64,000 bases of DNA from Sipunculus nudus (Eukaryota; Annelida; Sipuncula; Golfingiida; Sipunculidae). The translations under genes and the position numbers were made by a program. The notes beneath the pieces were generated by a model. It did no database searches. It was not told the origin of the DNA and saw only the letters and a list, made by a program, of their open reading frames with translations. Each line of letters begins with the position of its first letter. Position 1 is the first letter of the stretch. The stretch is taken from the NCBI GenBank assembly GCA_026874595.1, contig CM049314.1:9602729-9666728 (forward strand), given 5' to 3'. Shown in pieces: positions 22,231 to 35,250 of this stretch.

Positions 22231-23422
22231 GTAAGTTTATTATTAATACAATTTCAGAAAAAAATGAACATTATGCCGCAACAACGCCGTATGTATACAA
22301 AATCTTACATTTCGCTTTGGCTGTATATGTAATGCTTTCATAACACAGCTTTGCTCTATAACACTTGTCATGAAAATTATGATGCACCAAATGATGTTCT
22401 TGCAAGCTCAGCCTAGTCATTTTTTACTTATTCAGCTTGTCATGCTTCGCTTACAGTGTATTTTAACCTTTCCTGCTGTATGCACTCCTCTTGATTGATT
22501 GCAGTAACAAAGCCCCCCCCCCCCCCCCCCCTCCTCCGCGCGTATCGGGTCAGAATACAATGATTCTTTCATTCCTTCTGATGATTACATCAGTGTAACA
22601 CTTGATAAAATTTGATTTTTACTATCAAAATTATTAATTTGTAAGTACAAGGGATAATGTTGTTCAAGGGTATACCTACAGACTGAATATTTACGAGACC
22701 AACCAGCATCGTGTTATGCTTATGTCATGCGTGTGACTAATGTTAGTTGTCGTCGAAAATTATCAGTTGGACATCACCCTGTTTACAGATTCTCTTTTTC
22801 TTGTCTCCTTATGCGACTCCAATGATTATTTAAAAGTTAATCAGATATCTTAAATTTAAATCAAGGCTACAGATTGATCAGTTGATCATGGATTCATTGA
22901 TTTTGGTGACCCCATATGAACAGTCCCTGACATTCTACAATAAGCAGGGGATCTCCTTAGTTATAAGGACCTCCAGATGTATCATGTTTTATGCATGGTG
23001 ATTATGTTCGTAGGACCCCCTGTTTTCGAAGTACGTGGAAAATCTTTCAGTGATTAACTTCATGATTTATCCATTCTTTCATTCATTCATCGATGCATGC
23101 ATGTTTAAAGACTTAAAGTTAAGGGGTTGTTAGTAAATAACTTTTTTTAGGTAAAATTATAATTACACATGTATACACTTTATCTAAACCATTTCGAAAT
23201 TTCTATCAAAATCTGAAACAAGAGAATTTCTATGTAACTGCATTGAACACGGACTAAATAGCAGAGGTGCCACACCAAGTTATCAAGTAATTATAGTCAG
23301 AGAGTAAGGATTTTTAGCATAGGGTCAACGTAGGTTTATCAAACATTTCTTATAAAATTATATTGTATTGTATTACATTATATTTTATTCCTATGTTTTT
23401 ATTCACTGGTTTTCACTTATAG
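22231..23422. other. Interval between purine tract and PHYHIP-like exon
   Basis: AT-rich, with a C19 run at ~22512-22531 and no gene. It may be the intron before the 23423 exon: ATG-TGT-G followed by gtaagttt at 22224-22238 would be a phase-1 first exon compatible with the acceptor at 23421-23422. It does not resemble the M-x-x-R-K exon of copies A-C, so this is weak. Confidence 0.35.
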
Positions 23423-24159
23423 CGTATACATTGCTGGAACTTGAGGCACTTCTAGACCTGGCGGAGGAATACAATGACTGGACGCTAACAACGCCGTGCC
23501 GCTACTTCTACAGGAACAAGGATGAGTACTACTTTCAACAAGTGGAACGGCAAGGAGGCATCATGGAACCCATACTGAAAGACAATAGCGGTGATCCCCG
23601 AAACCCCATTAATGGTCGGCTGAAGGGGGTATTCTTTAGTGCTTCAAATCGTCCACCCAAGGAATCTGTGTATGGCACGGAAAGAATTAACATCTTCGCT
23701 AACGAAATTATGGAAAAAGACTGTCGCTTGTATTTAAGCGATTTTTGCTGCTATCGAAGTGGAGGTCCGCATTATGTTCAACTTGTCCTGGTACCGAAAA
23801 ATCAGGTGGCATGTTTACGAATTCTAAAACGACTTCCTGAACTTGACATTGAGGATAATCCGTTTATGACCATCAGGTCTGGCAAGGTTTACACGACAAG
23901 AAAGTCTAAGCTATGGTTGGAAATCTTTTACACTGACTCTGTGAACGTCAGGCGCTTGCTAAATGAAGGATCGGCTTTTTATGACCAGTGTGAAGCTACA
24001 GGTCGTCAGCGCCCAAAATCTGGAAATGTGAGGAAGAATAAAAACTGCAATGTGTGTAACATCAGACCTGGATCCGTGTCCAATAATAACCCACCACACA
24101 GTAAGCCAGTTCCAAAGCATCCGGCCATCCCAGCTGCCATTCAACCATCACAATTTTAA
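23423..24159 (+). CDS. PHYHIP-like domain exon (gene D), ends at an early stop
   Basis: The exon starts after the acceptor ttttcacttatag; two bases (CG) complete a split codon, the same phase-1 acceptor as the paralogs. It encodes the PHYHIP C-terminal-type domain: FYRNKDEYYFQ, IMEPILKDNSGDPRNPINGR, GVFFSAS, YGTERINIF, LYLSDFCCY, HYVQLVLVPK, LPELDIEDNPF, LWLEIFYTDSVN, then a CNVCNI motif, the order seen in vertebrate PHYHIP/PHYHIPL. Vertebrate relatives are cytoplasmic partners of phytanoyl-CoA hydroxylase; a role here is unknown. TAA at 24157-24159 ends the frame, but the same frame stays open to 24481, so the tail appears truncated by one nonsense change. Translation from the in-intron ATG at 23368 is unlikely. 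Confidence 0.75.
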
Positions 24160-24481
24160 CAAAACCAGATCATTCCTCAATTATACCATTCATCACAGAA
24201 CACACCTCAACCCTTCACGCATCAGATCAGGTCATCGCTAAGACAATCAGCAGAAAGGTCTTATCACATGCCACAAAATCAACCGGCAATAGGTCCGATC
24301 CCAGTAACTCGGACACGCACGGTACCAAGGCTTCCCTCTAATTTTGGACAGTCAACCACAAGCAACCTTCCGGTTCCTACAAGAGAACCGGCTGCAGAGC
24401 CTCTACTACACAATACTGTGAGAGTGTCAGAATCGAGAATGTTGGCAAAACAACCACAGGTAAATTTTAGTTTTTCGTTCT
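24160..24481 (+). pseudogene. In-frame continuation of gene D tail beyond the early stop
   Basis: After the TAA the same frame runs another ~107 codons, Gln/Pro/Ser/Thr-rich (begins QNQIIPQLYH, includes PVTRTRTVPRLPS and PVPTREPAAEP) and resembles the low-complexity tails of the intact paralogs. A donor-like CAG|GTAAAT lies at 24457/24458, so the exon may have ended there. The context (PSQF-stop-QNQ) suggests a former CAA glutamine codon. Confidence 0.55.
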
Positions 24482-27400
24482 GAAAAGAAAGTTATCTACC
24501 GTAAGTTAAAAAAAATACTTCCACGTTGACATGGCAACGGTGTCATTAGCGATGATTGTTACCAGATGATTAAGGTAACAAGACAGGTGTGGAGGTATTT
24601 CTTCCATGCTAAATATCTTAAACATAACCTAACCTGCCCTCAGTGTCTTCAAGTTTTGGGTTTTTTTCGTAAAGCTCACATTTTGCCTTGTTTTTTGGGG
24701 GGATTCGGCCACCAGAAGGTGACAAGCTTTGTGATTGGCTAACAGATCAACTTATCCGATTTGTTGACCACGAAACAATATGTTTATGTGCCTCCACCAC
24801 AAGGGACCGTAAATCCGACCCTTAGCCGTGGAATTGGGCACATTGTTACTTGTCGTTGATAAAAAGCTGTAAAAGAACGTAATTGACTGGCTGCAGGATG
24901 CATCATACGCACGATACATAACAGTGCACGCCTTCCCGCAGTCTGTTGTCAAACGCCACCAGTAGGCACAACACACTTGGCAGATTACATAAAGAGTAAA
25001 TAGGCTATGTATTTCCGCTGCCTCGAGAGCGTATAGTTCTGATGTCATCAATAGTGATTTCGTCACATATATATGTCAATGTCAGCCTTTCGTCCCCCAT
25101 CTGTTAGGGCATGAAGCAGTGCGAATAAAAGTTCAACACATATAGTTATTCATCTGCAGTATCGCTAAACGTGTCTCGTGAGAGTCCTCTACTTGTAATA
25201 TATGTCATGTAGTGATGGTGGAACATGGTCCAAAAGCTTTCAATTTTAAGATATTAAGCAAGCTTCGATTTTTCTAAGATTTCAAGGTTAAACAAGAGGG
25301 ACACGCGCCCCTACAAGTGTTATGTTTTCTTTCTTGTTAAAAGAATGTTTCATTTGTATCATTTGCTTTGTACTATCTTCAGCGTCAGGAACAAGGTGTC
25401 GTGGCGGCGTTCCTGCGTAAACTGTTCTGCTGTGTCTGCTGCCGCACGTCTGATGACCACTGACGCAACGAGAGGCTGCTCACGTGACCAAGTCAACAAC
25501 AGAGACATGCGTTCTTTATTACAGAAATAATAAACGAAATTACCAAAATACAAACAACGTTCAGCTGCAGTTGAAATAATGGAAACTTTCGAAAGGCTTA
25601 CAAAACTGTCATTATATTAGTAACCATAATGTATCATACACATGCAGCCTGGTGGGGGCAGCAAGAATAGCCTAGATTGGAGACCGTCACTATTGCAGCC
25701 ATCATGCATGTTCATCTGTATATTGCACAAACATCTTTATACAAGAGATATATTTTCTGATGTCCTATAGTTTTCTTTGTGTTAGTTTTCTACTTTATTG
25801 AAACTGAAAGGAATTTTTCTACATATGCTCCTTTATATGTTAAAGCTTACATTTGACACATTTTCTTCTGATCATGACGCAGCTGGATCAGTATGGGTTT
25901 AGATATAACTCAGCGACTAATTAATTGTCCTTGACGTCGGTTGCAATGTTAAGTTTCATGTTAAGAAATGTTATCAAAAATCGAACAAAATTGTTGGCAG
26001 TTGATTGCATCTCTTACAACTGATTGATAAAATCTTTTTTTTAAATTTCTATTAGACAGTTCATCACATCAGATTACATATCAGAACTGATTGCATTGTG
26101 CTGAATATATTTGATTTCTTCATCAAATTTCTTCTTCTATAGTATAATCATGTGTTACAAGTGTATTCTTCTGCCTCTATTCATCAGCATATGTTTAATA
26201 TTCAACTCATTATATGTAGATAAATTGTTTATCAACAAGTTGATATAAAGTATAGAACAATAGGATTCCTAATGAACATTTCTATAAACCAACAAAGAAA
26301 CCAGTTTGAATGCTGGATGTTAGTGTAACTTTGTGAGTGTTATTTTTATCGCTGACGTCATTTGGGTAAGTCTAGGCCTGCTCGGTGCATCCTTATATAT
26401 TGATAGACGTTTTAGAAATAAAAATTAAAAATAGTGAATTCCCAGTTTATTTATGACTTTTCGTGCGATTATCAGAGTGATGCAGAGTTCGGGGGGTAGA
26501 TGTGATGACTGTGGATCCCGAGTGTACGGAGAGATAAAGCTCGTATTTTCTAATACCATTATCATTTAAAGTAATGACATAGAGGATGTTTTTGAATGAA
26601 CGACCAGGAGATCTGTTACTTTACGGAATTATATCTTGTAGAAAAACGTGCTTCCAGGCCAACTCATCGAGTGGCGCCGAAATAGGTTTTGTTGGATGAA
26701 GGTGAATGGTATAACTATCCCCGTGACGATCTTCTCCCATGATCTCCTGTGTTTGTGTGTGTGTGGGGGGTACAGGTGTGTGTTTGTGTGGGGGAGAGTG
26801 TTAGAGGTGTGTGTGTGTGTGTGGTGTTACCCAGCAAGTTTGTAATTAAAAGTAAAGTCAAAACCTCAACCTTATTAGTCTAATCATCATGAATACCACC
26901 CAATGACTCTCATGATATTGTTATGAGGTGTCATATGTATTTTATATTATAATAAAAGGATTTCTTTAAAAGTACATAACATTTGCGAATTATATGCACT
27001 ATCATGCCATTGGTTCATTTTGGGTGAATACCAAAGTTCCTGGTAAAACCTTCCAAGAGCATAGAACTATTATCTCGAGTTCACCTGTTTATGTTTATAT
27101 GGATCTGTCTTTGAGTGGACAAAGTCAATGGGTGTCTGTTAACCAAAACAAAACAAATAGAACGGTCTCTAGCATGCACGACTACCCAAAACACGAAAGA
27201 TGAAACAGATGAAACGCTGGTTCGAAGCTTGTAAAGTCTTGATTAGTGAAGTCACGCGGCAGTACCACTAAACTCTTTGCGCTGTTTTTTTTTTTTTTTT
27301 TTTTTCTTTTGCCCTACTGATGCAAGATTTGCATGCTGCAAGATTGTTTTCATCTTGTGTACAAAAGTAAAAAAACGGTTTCGGAACGAAATATTGACAG

Positions 27401-28075
27401 ATACCATGATATTCAAAGACGAAAACACTATATTTCGTGTATATTTAACATACCGGGTACGGAATGTTCCTTTCAAATGGAGTGTGGTTACTGGAGACTG
27501 ATAAATTGATAAAGGTACACAAACATGCTTAAAACATCCTTATGGCCGCAAATATAAGATAATTTACTTATAATTTTATAGTATTAATTAAATGAATACA
27601 TTCTATTCTTGGGCTATGGAGAAAAAGAAATGATAAATATTTTTTAAAGCTTTTAGGGGATAACAGTCCCATCACCCTTTGGATCGGGGCCTTGTGTTTT
27701 CAAATAATTTTAAAGCCAGTCTTCTCCAAAATTTTCAGTAGAACTTACGTGCTTTCTGACTCACTCTGAATACCTGTAAATGAATTGTATGAAAGTACTG
27801 ATAAGAGAGATAAGAGAAGTTCTTACTGTGTGACGTATACATTTTGCTTTGTTTTTAAATAAAAATTCACTATTAGCGTTTTATGTTTGAAATGATATAT
27901 TATAAACTGCTAAAAAAACACGTCACGGTGAATGTAAACATGTTGCTCCCTCTCCTGGGGTATCCATTGCTTATATAACTAATACTAACCCGGTCAGTTA
28001 TACTATAATATAATTAATGATTTTATTTTCTATTTAAACATTGCAAGTGAAATAGTTCCATTAATTTTAATAAAC
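24482..28075. other. Intergenic, no supported gene
   Basis: Contains a GT-rich microsatellite (26752-26822), a T24 run (27282-27305) and otherwise unremarkable AT-rich sequence. Short ORFs (60-104 codons) show no family signatures. Confidence 0.55.
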
Positions 28076-28079
28076 TTGA

Positions 28080-28450
28080 ACACAAATTGTATCCATCTGG
28101 CATGGAATCTTCCTACATGACTTTCAGGGAGATCCTGGGTAAATCTCCGTGGAAACCTGAAATAAAGTAATAGGGGCCTATATTCTGTAAACTCTGGGCC
28201 AAAAACATGATTTTAAGCACCCTACATTCAGGGCGCACTTTACTGTTGCACTTAGAATCTTCTAACTTGACATCCCTGGAGGTCTTAAAAATATTTTTAA
28301 GCACACCTGAAATTAGGTTACTGTGACCTATATCCCTTGAGATTTGGGACCTGTTATTGCACCTCAGAATAATTAAAAATTTGATACAAAAGCTCCAGTA
28401 TCTGAATAACTAATGCATTGAATATCATTATTTTGTCCAAACATATTGAC
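28080..28450 (-). mobile_element. Pearl-like dispersed repeat, family 1 fragment, reversed
   Basis: Reverse-orientation monomers: gaaacctgaaat, acctatat, cttctaacttgacatccctgg and ccagtatctgaataactaatgcattga correspond to family 1 cores at 43.4-43.7 and 59.6-60.8 kb. Both termini appear missing. Confidence 0.6.
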
Positions 28451-28484
28451 CATGGAGAGTTTCACCTATTTTATTTTTCTATAT

Positions 28485-28600
28485 TTTTATATGACCGTCT
28501 ATGACGGGACGTATTATGTTATACCAACGTTCCGTCCGTCTGTCTCTCCACCCGTTCGTCTTTCCATCCGTCCGTCCGTCCGTTTACTTTGAGTATAGCC
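28485..28600 (-). repeat. Family 2 terminal palindrome plus (CCGT)n microsatellite
   Basis: atgaccgtctatgacgggac (from 28491) then gtattat and a CCGTCCGT run; it is the reverse complement of the family 2 end at 49740-49800, where a GGAC microsatellite precedes the palindrome. Confidence 0.6.
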
Positions 28601-29234
28601 TTGATAACTTACCGGGGCTTAGAAGGATGTTCACGATACTCATCATAACTTACTAACGTGGGTTCAATTAGGGTTAAAATCCACTCCGTTAAATGAAATG
28701 GGCCTCCGGCTATAGGAAAGAAATTGTATTGAAGTGCACTTGGATTCGACTGAAACCGAGTGGGCCGACATACAAACAAACAATATTTTCCAACCGTGGA
28801 CATAAATTCGTTTTTTACCAGTAGAGCTGATTCAGCTTTAGTAGTATCAGTAACTTATCAATATCGGGAGCTAACATTACCTGTTTGTAGGCTATTATCA
28901 TAATATGAACAGACTTAAAGGGCAAACCTCCGTTTAATCCAAGAAAGAAATGATCATATGCGATAACAAATACATAGGCCTACGCGTATTATATATGGAC
29001 CGCGCTCGTCTGTGCATTTCTTTATCATTTATGTCTAGTGTCAACAATGCGGTTAGGGAGGTACAGTCTTAATGGGTTTAAAAAGTACTGATCAACAGCT
29101 GACGTCACATGGGTGAAGTGGTTCCCCAAATTCATATTATGGGAAAGTCTGATAGGACAGATTAATAGACAGCATCGATTTCTAAAATGAGAGGTAGGAC
29201 AATACATTTTCAGGTTATTGCTCGAATGAAAAAA

Positions 29235-29905
29235 AAACTGTAAGTCATCTGAGCAGTGGCCATCACCTCACCTCCGTCGTCCGTCCTGTTGTCCGGCATC
29301 CGGCCGTTAACAGGGCAAAAATCGTATCCTTTAGACCTTGTAACTTCTTTCTATACATCCAAAGAGGTCCATTAAAAATCTTCTTGGAAACCTGAAATTA
29401 GGTCTCTGTTACTCATATCCTTTGAGCTATGAAGCTATTAAATACCCTCTGATTAGATTAAAATTTGATATTGAAAATGCTCCAGTATCTGAATAACTAA
29501 TGCATTGATCACTATGATTCTTTACATGCATATTGATCATTGAGTGTTTCTTCAATTCCTGTAGACTTTCGCATTTTTTTGAATTTTTACGCAGTGTTCT
29601 CTATTTTTGAGAACTTCAAATGAACCGGTCTCTCTGTTTATAGGGCACAAACCGTAACTGTTATACTTAGCAACTTCTAATTGTACATGCATGGAGTTCC
29701 TAGGCGAAACATAAAATTAAGCCTCAGTTGCCCATGTCCTCCGGGAATAGGGCTCCTAAGGATCCCCCCCCCCGAATAATTAACAAGTGTATACAAAAGT
29801 TTCAGTCTCTGAATAACTCCAGTATCTGAATTTTTAAACTTTTCTTTCTCCGATTCATCCCCACCCATTAATTTATATTGATGAAACTGACCTTTACATA
29901 GTCAA
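29235..29905 (-). mobile_element. Pearl-like dispersed repeat, family 1, reversed
   Basis: Starts with the terminal hairpin remnant (ctgtaagtcatctgagc, ~29238), then (CCGT/CCGG)-rich sequence, gttaacagggcaaaaatcg and the poly-monomer core (cttggaaacctgaaattagg). This is the reverse of the 34.8- and 43.7-kb ends. Confidence 0.7.
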
Positions 29906-30006
29906 TACGGCACGAGAATGGTTCATGAAATTACATATTAATTAACAATTTTCAGTATTTCTTATGGTCATTGTATTAAACGCTATTGTAGCCTACAGTC
30001 GTCAAG

Positions 30007-30750
30007 AACTTTAAGCACTTCTTGACCTCGAGGAGGAATACAATGACCGTTATCCACCGACAATGGTTTACCATCATTTCTACAGGAACAAGGATGAGTT
30101 TACTTCCAGCAAGTAGAACATCGTGGAGGACTGATGGAACCGATCCATAAAGATAACGGTGGCGACCCCTATAACCTGATCAATGGGAGACTCAGAGTCT
30201 TCTTCGGGGCATCAAGCATGCTCCCTGGTACATCCATATACGGACCGAAACGAATCAAAATATGTTCTAAAGAACTGATGGATGAGGAGTGTCAGTTGTA
30301 TTTCCCTGATTTCTATTGCTTCTGAGGTCCAAATTATGTCCAGCTTGTTTCTTGTTCCGAAAAAACAAGTCCCACATCTAGGAATCCTCAATGAGCTAGT
30401 AGAGTTGTGAAATTCACCAAACAGATATGGCGCCAGAGAGACTACCAGGATCTGTCTTCAATCTCGTTTACCCTCAATCTTCACAAAAAAATTTCCAACT
30501 TCTGCTGAGGATACGGTGGTAATTCCAATACAAGACGAAAATAATGCAAACCTTATATTACGCCCTGCCGAACCACAATTAAATATTTTACCACATTTTA
30601 CCTCGTTTCCCCTTCGCCTATTGAGCCTGCATGTCCAACAACTTCGTCACCAGTAGCAGGATCTATAGTGAATGAGACGGTAGAAATACCCATACAATAT
30701 GAAAATACAACACAGACAGGCCCAGGATCAGGAGAGTATAATAAACGGGT
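30007..30750 (+). pseudogene. PHYHIP-like domain pseudogene, closest to gene D
   Basis: Starts after a cctacag acceptor. The reading GAA-CTT-TAA-GCA-CTT-CTT-GAC parallels gene D (ELEALLDL) but already has a stop. It continues as FYRNKDE and then loses one base at ~30100. After that the order PIHKDNGGDP, LINGRL, YGPKRIKI and LYFPDFYCF is clear, followed by TGA, a further shift and decay. A possible donor GG|gtaagc lies at ~30748. At least two stops and two frameshifts; not functional. Confidence 0.88.
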
Positions 30751-31422
30751 AAGCCTCTTCTTTCTGTTTTTCTTACTGTTATTTGGTTTAAGTCTACTGT
30801 TTTGCCATTAAAGTTGAATAACTGTGACCCAGTTGTCCTCCGCAGCGGCCTTGTTTTTTTTTTTTGGGGGGGGGGGGGGAGGGCTGGAGGACAATCGGGG
30901 GATACAGTATCTTTCCCCACACCTTTTAGGAAAACAAAGTTTAGTTATATTTTAAAAGAATCTTAAAATATCCACTCAGATATATAAGAATACACAAAGA
31001 AATTGTCCAGTTTTAATGCCTTGCTCAAACGTTATGAGTTTCCCTAAATATGTTACAAGAAGATGGTGCTGCTATGCAATCGCGGTTTACCGTAATTAAT
31101 AATGAACCCTTATGCTGAGGGACCCCATTCCTTATAGGAATGGATGCCCAAATGTAGATAAACATATTTCATGTAGGGTTCATTGTTTTTCGTATTTATC
31201 TATATACGTAAATGACTGTTACTTTTTTGTTGTATGTTTCCCCTACACGAAGACAAAAGTGCATTATAGTGTGATAGACATCCTGTATGTACTAGACATA
31301 TTAATTACACTGCAGTCATCACATAACTTTAAAGTCGTAATGCTTATAATAATTATGCTGTTCTGCAAAGGGGTAAAAGATTTGAGTGATGATTGTAGTA
31401 TAGTAAAGTGACCTTATTTTAA

Positions 31423-31474
<52 letters not shown>

Positions 31475-32926
31475 AGTTTACCATTCTTAGTTTACCATCA
31501 ACATATATTTGTAAAATCGTGCTCGGGTGATGCATAGCAAAATTTTGGGTGCTACATCTAATATAACAGTGTGATTAGTGCAGGTTGCTCATCACAAGAT
31601 CACAGGATTTTAATCATATATATTGTCCCATGACCGTAAAGTATATGGTCAGGTCCCGAGAAAACTCTGAATAGACATATCCCAACAAACATAGTCAGCA
31701 AAGCCAACACAGCATACGATCTGTGAAACCTGCGCAGTGCGCATGCTTGTGGAAAATGGGTATCATGTAACGTCGGACCCTGAACTGTAGTTTTGTCATC
31801 CAGCCTACACTGGATTTGATTTCATTTTATTGAATATAAAGTGTGTGTTATATGTGTTATTCTTTTCTTTGCTTTTCAATGTTTTTTATGCAGTTTTTCT
31901 TTTGTTTATTACTGAATATCTTTTAACTAATTTGCAGTGAGATTTTAACTTAATGTATGATAATATATTTATAACATAAAAGTTTTTTTTTAATTATTTA
32001 GAGAATATATTATTGGTGAACCACTGTAATTTTTTTTTTAATTTATGAGAATTCAATGGTAAATATTTATTATTTAGATAAATCCCAAATCAGAAGACAG
32101 TATTAGGAGTGGTGCTATGCAAACCTTTTTTCCAGTTGCCTTTAATCTCCTTACCGCTGTGTGCGCCGCTATATAATGTTTAATTATAAAAAGAATAACG
32201 TTTTTCAATAGTTCCTGCTATATAGGTTTGTGAAAACAAACGCATACATTTCTTCCAAAAAATAGTATCATGATGTCATGACTCTAATTATGTATTTAAT
32301 TAACCCTGAGTAGGCTCAGATACGTCTTTGAACTGAAACTTATGGAAATATCCATATTCATGCACACATCAAGAATGACTCACTGTTAACGGAAGAGAAA
32401 TATGTACTCCCATATGCACACACAAGACCAGGATCGTTCGCGTGGATTGGAATGATTTTCACAAATAGTTGTTTGATACACATGTGCACGTACAATAAGG
32501 GAAATGGGCATTCAATATTTTGAAAATACAGAAAAAAGTTTTGCCATCATCGAGCATGTGTAGTCCTTATGTGTTACTAAAATATTATCAAAATAATATG
32601 GGGAGAATTATGAAATGGTAATTGATTTGCGGCACTAAAAGTAAAACGTTTTGTCCATGTTTTTGAGAAGGATGATCTTTTATTATATATATGATGCCAT
32701 CCTATCAATCGTAAGTTCTCTGAAAAAGCATACACATACCAGAAAAACTAAAAGTGACAAATTTTGTTCGCCAATACATCCATAGTCTGCTTAACCCAAC
32801 ACAGTAAAACATGCCCAATACGTGTGCTCGTGGGAATGTTAGGGATAAATCTCCTCAACCTGTCAACCGGTGCCCATTGGAAATACCACACCGTTTGTTT
32901 GGGGAAAGACTGACCCATACAAAACT
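30751..32926. other. Intergenic, no supported gene
   Basis: AT-rich; T run then G run at 30847-30878 and (TA)n at ~31426-31470. No recognisable coding signal. Confidence 0.55.
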
Positions 32927-34861
32927 AGTGGCCCATGGGCCATAACGCTCAGATGATTTCAAGGAACATTGAACAAGGAGCAAAATGACTGCCAGCGTGC
33001 AGAAAAATCATGAATTTCGTGAATAGTTCTCAAATATAGGTTACAGTGGGCTTTTGGACAGACGACCACTTAATTTGAAGATCTCATAAATTGAAAAAAA
33101 TGGGTAAAATTTTGAAGAAAATACAGGTAGTGCCACCACTGTTAGTAGATTCTAGGTTAAGCGGTTAACGTGTGTGCAGTGTTAACAGATGACCACTTCA
33201 TTCGAAGGTCTCATAAAGAAAGAAAAAATAACTAAAAAATGAAAACAAAAGACAGGTAGCGCAACAAGTATACAGGAACTGATGAAACACTCCATGATCA
33301 ATATGCATGCAAAGTATGCATTAGTTTTTCATATACTGGAGATTTTGTATCACATTTTTAACTAGAAAACAGATAGTCGACAAGCGACAACGTGTATCCG
33401 CCCAATTCAGAGTCATATATTCCACTAAAAGTCTGAAAAAAGGGTACTAATTAAATCAACAAAAACACCTGGCGCCACCTGACTGGATTACGAGAAAGCT
33501 CTCAAAGACGGATCGAAATATCAAAAGTCATACCAATACCTTTAACCACTCCGGAGATTTGAGCAATTTTCACCCAAAGCAATTGTACAGATAGAACCAA
33601 GGGAAAACAACTGCAGATGAAGCCACCAGTCTTGAGTACAAGATGGAGGAGTCCAAGAACCATGGATATACAAAATTTCAGGCCAGTATGGCAAATCACT
33701 CCTGAGAAAAGGGCTTTAATTCGTTCTACAGAACCGGGAAGGTAGGTGGCGCCATCTGTCTTGAGTACAAGATGGAGGAGTCCAATATATATGGACATGC
33801 ACAATTCCAGGCCAATACGGCACACCACTCCTAAGAAAAGAGCTTTACTTTATTCTACGGAATTTGGAAGGTAGGTGGTGCCACCTGTCTGGTTTACGAG
33901 AAAACTTTCCAAGGTGGATGGACATGCCAAATTCAGACCAATACCTTGAACCATTCCTGAGTTATGAGCAATTTTCACCAATAGCACATGTACAGATGGA
34001 TGCCACAGGAAAACGATTACAGATGGTGCCACCAGTCTTGTTTACGAGATGGAGGTGTCAAGGATCTATCAACATAAACAATTTCAACCCAGTACATTGA
34101 AGAACCACTAAGACGAACAGATGGCAAATGCAAAGATGTACTCTACGCAAAAAGTATTGTAGGTCGCGCTACAAGTCACGATTATGAGATGAATGTCTAT
34201 GGACATTCTAACTTTCAGCTCAACACATTGAACCACTCCTGAGAGATGGGCTGTTATCTAAAAGACATCCAGATTCGTACTGCAGAGAAAGGATTGCAGG
34301 TGGTACCACCTGTCTTTGTTACGCATTGTTCAGATACTGGCGCTTTTATATCGAATTTTTGTATTATTCTGAGGGGTACTTACGAGCCCCATAGCTCAGA
34401 GTATATGGGTAACAGGTACCTAATTTCAGGTTTCCAAAGAGACTTTTCATGGGCCTCCCTTGATGTCAATTAAGAGGATTCCAGGCCCATTGGTTATGAT
34501 TTGTGTCCTGTTAACAGATGACAGCTTCTTTAAAGGTCTCAAAAATAGAGAAAACAATTCGTAAAAATTCGAAAAATACAGGAACTGATTGAACACTCCA
34601 TGATCAATATCCATGCGAAAAATCATGGTGATCAATGCAGTAGTTTTTGTATCAATATTTTTATTATTCTGGGGGGGGGGGGTAATTTTGAGACCCATAG
34701 CTCGGGGAATAAAATCAGGTTTCCAAAGAGATTTGGATGTAAAGTTAGAAGATTCCAGTTTCAGCGGTTACGATTTAGTCCCTGTTAACGGACGGCCAGA
34801 CGGACGGACGACGGACGAAGAGTGATCGCCATAGCTCAGATGACTTTCAGTCAGCTAAGCT
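32927..34861 (+). mobile_element. Pearl/Helentron-like non-autonomous element, family 1, full length (~1.93 kb)
   Basis: 5' end agtggcccatgggccataac then gctcagatga; 3' end a (GGAC)n microsatellite, then agtgatcgccatagctcaga and a terminal hairpin at 34833-34861 (arms AGCTCAGATGACT and AGTCAGCTAAGCT). The interior has about seven degenerate ~130-150-bp monomers with g(g)tgccaccagtcttg-ttacgagatgg near 33473, 33619, 33749, 33879, 34027, 34160 and 34302. No long ORF. Architecture (hairpin end, microsatellite, ~150-bp core repeats) resembles bivalve pearl elements. Confidence 0.75.
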
Positions 34862-35052
34862 AATGAAAAGATAATGTATTACACGTGATTGTGATCTCTC
34901 AACTTTTCGCCAGTTTGTCCAAAATATCATCCTACTGGAACTTTGTGTATTACATTCCTGTAACATGTTATACATATAGCTTCTGTTTAAGAAAAAATAT
35001 TATTTAAAAAAAAGCACCTGTTGGTGGAGGGAACCAAACAAATAAGGTAATT

Positions 35053-35058
35053 TTTATT
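35053..35058 (-). terminator. Candidate poly(A) signal of the 36-41 kb PHYHIP-like gene
   Basis: AATAAA on the minus strand within a block (35040-35250) homologous to 57296-57565, which lies just downstream of the paralogous gene's stop. Here it is ~1.3 kb from the stop, so an insertion or a longer 3' UTR is implied. Confidence 0.45.
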
Positions 35059-35250
35059 CAAATGTTTACATCAATAACTGGAACAACGCTGTGGATTAAA
35101 TAATTTAGTATGCTAAGCCCTCTTTTTTACCATGACAACTTGTCAAACTCCTCTTGGTCAATCTTTCTGACAGACACGCACATCTGTACAACATTACACA
35201 TACATTTACACAATACCAATATATATGTTAATAAATACATCAACGACCAA

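Noticed and set aside
22576-22592. CTGATGA as a further hammerhead core (also at ~36455, ~48560)
   Set aside because: No GAAA at stem II distance and no stem I or III pairing.
23368-23422. ATG at 23368 as start of gene D
   Set aside because: The added N-terminus is hydrophobic, unlike the paralogs, and lies before a conserved-phase splice acceptor.
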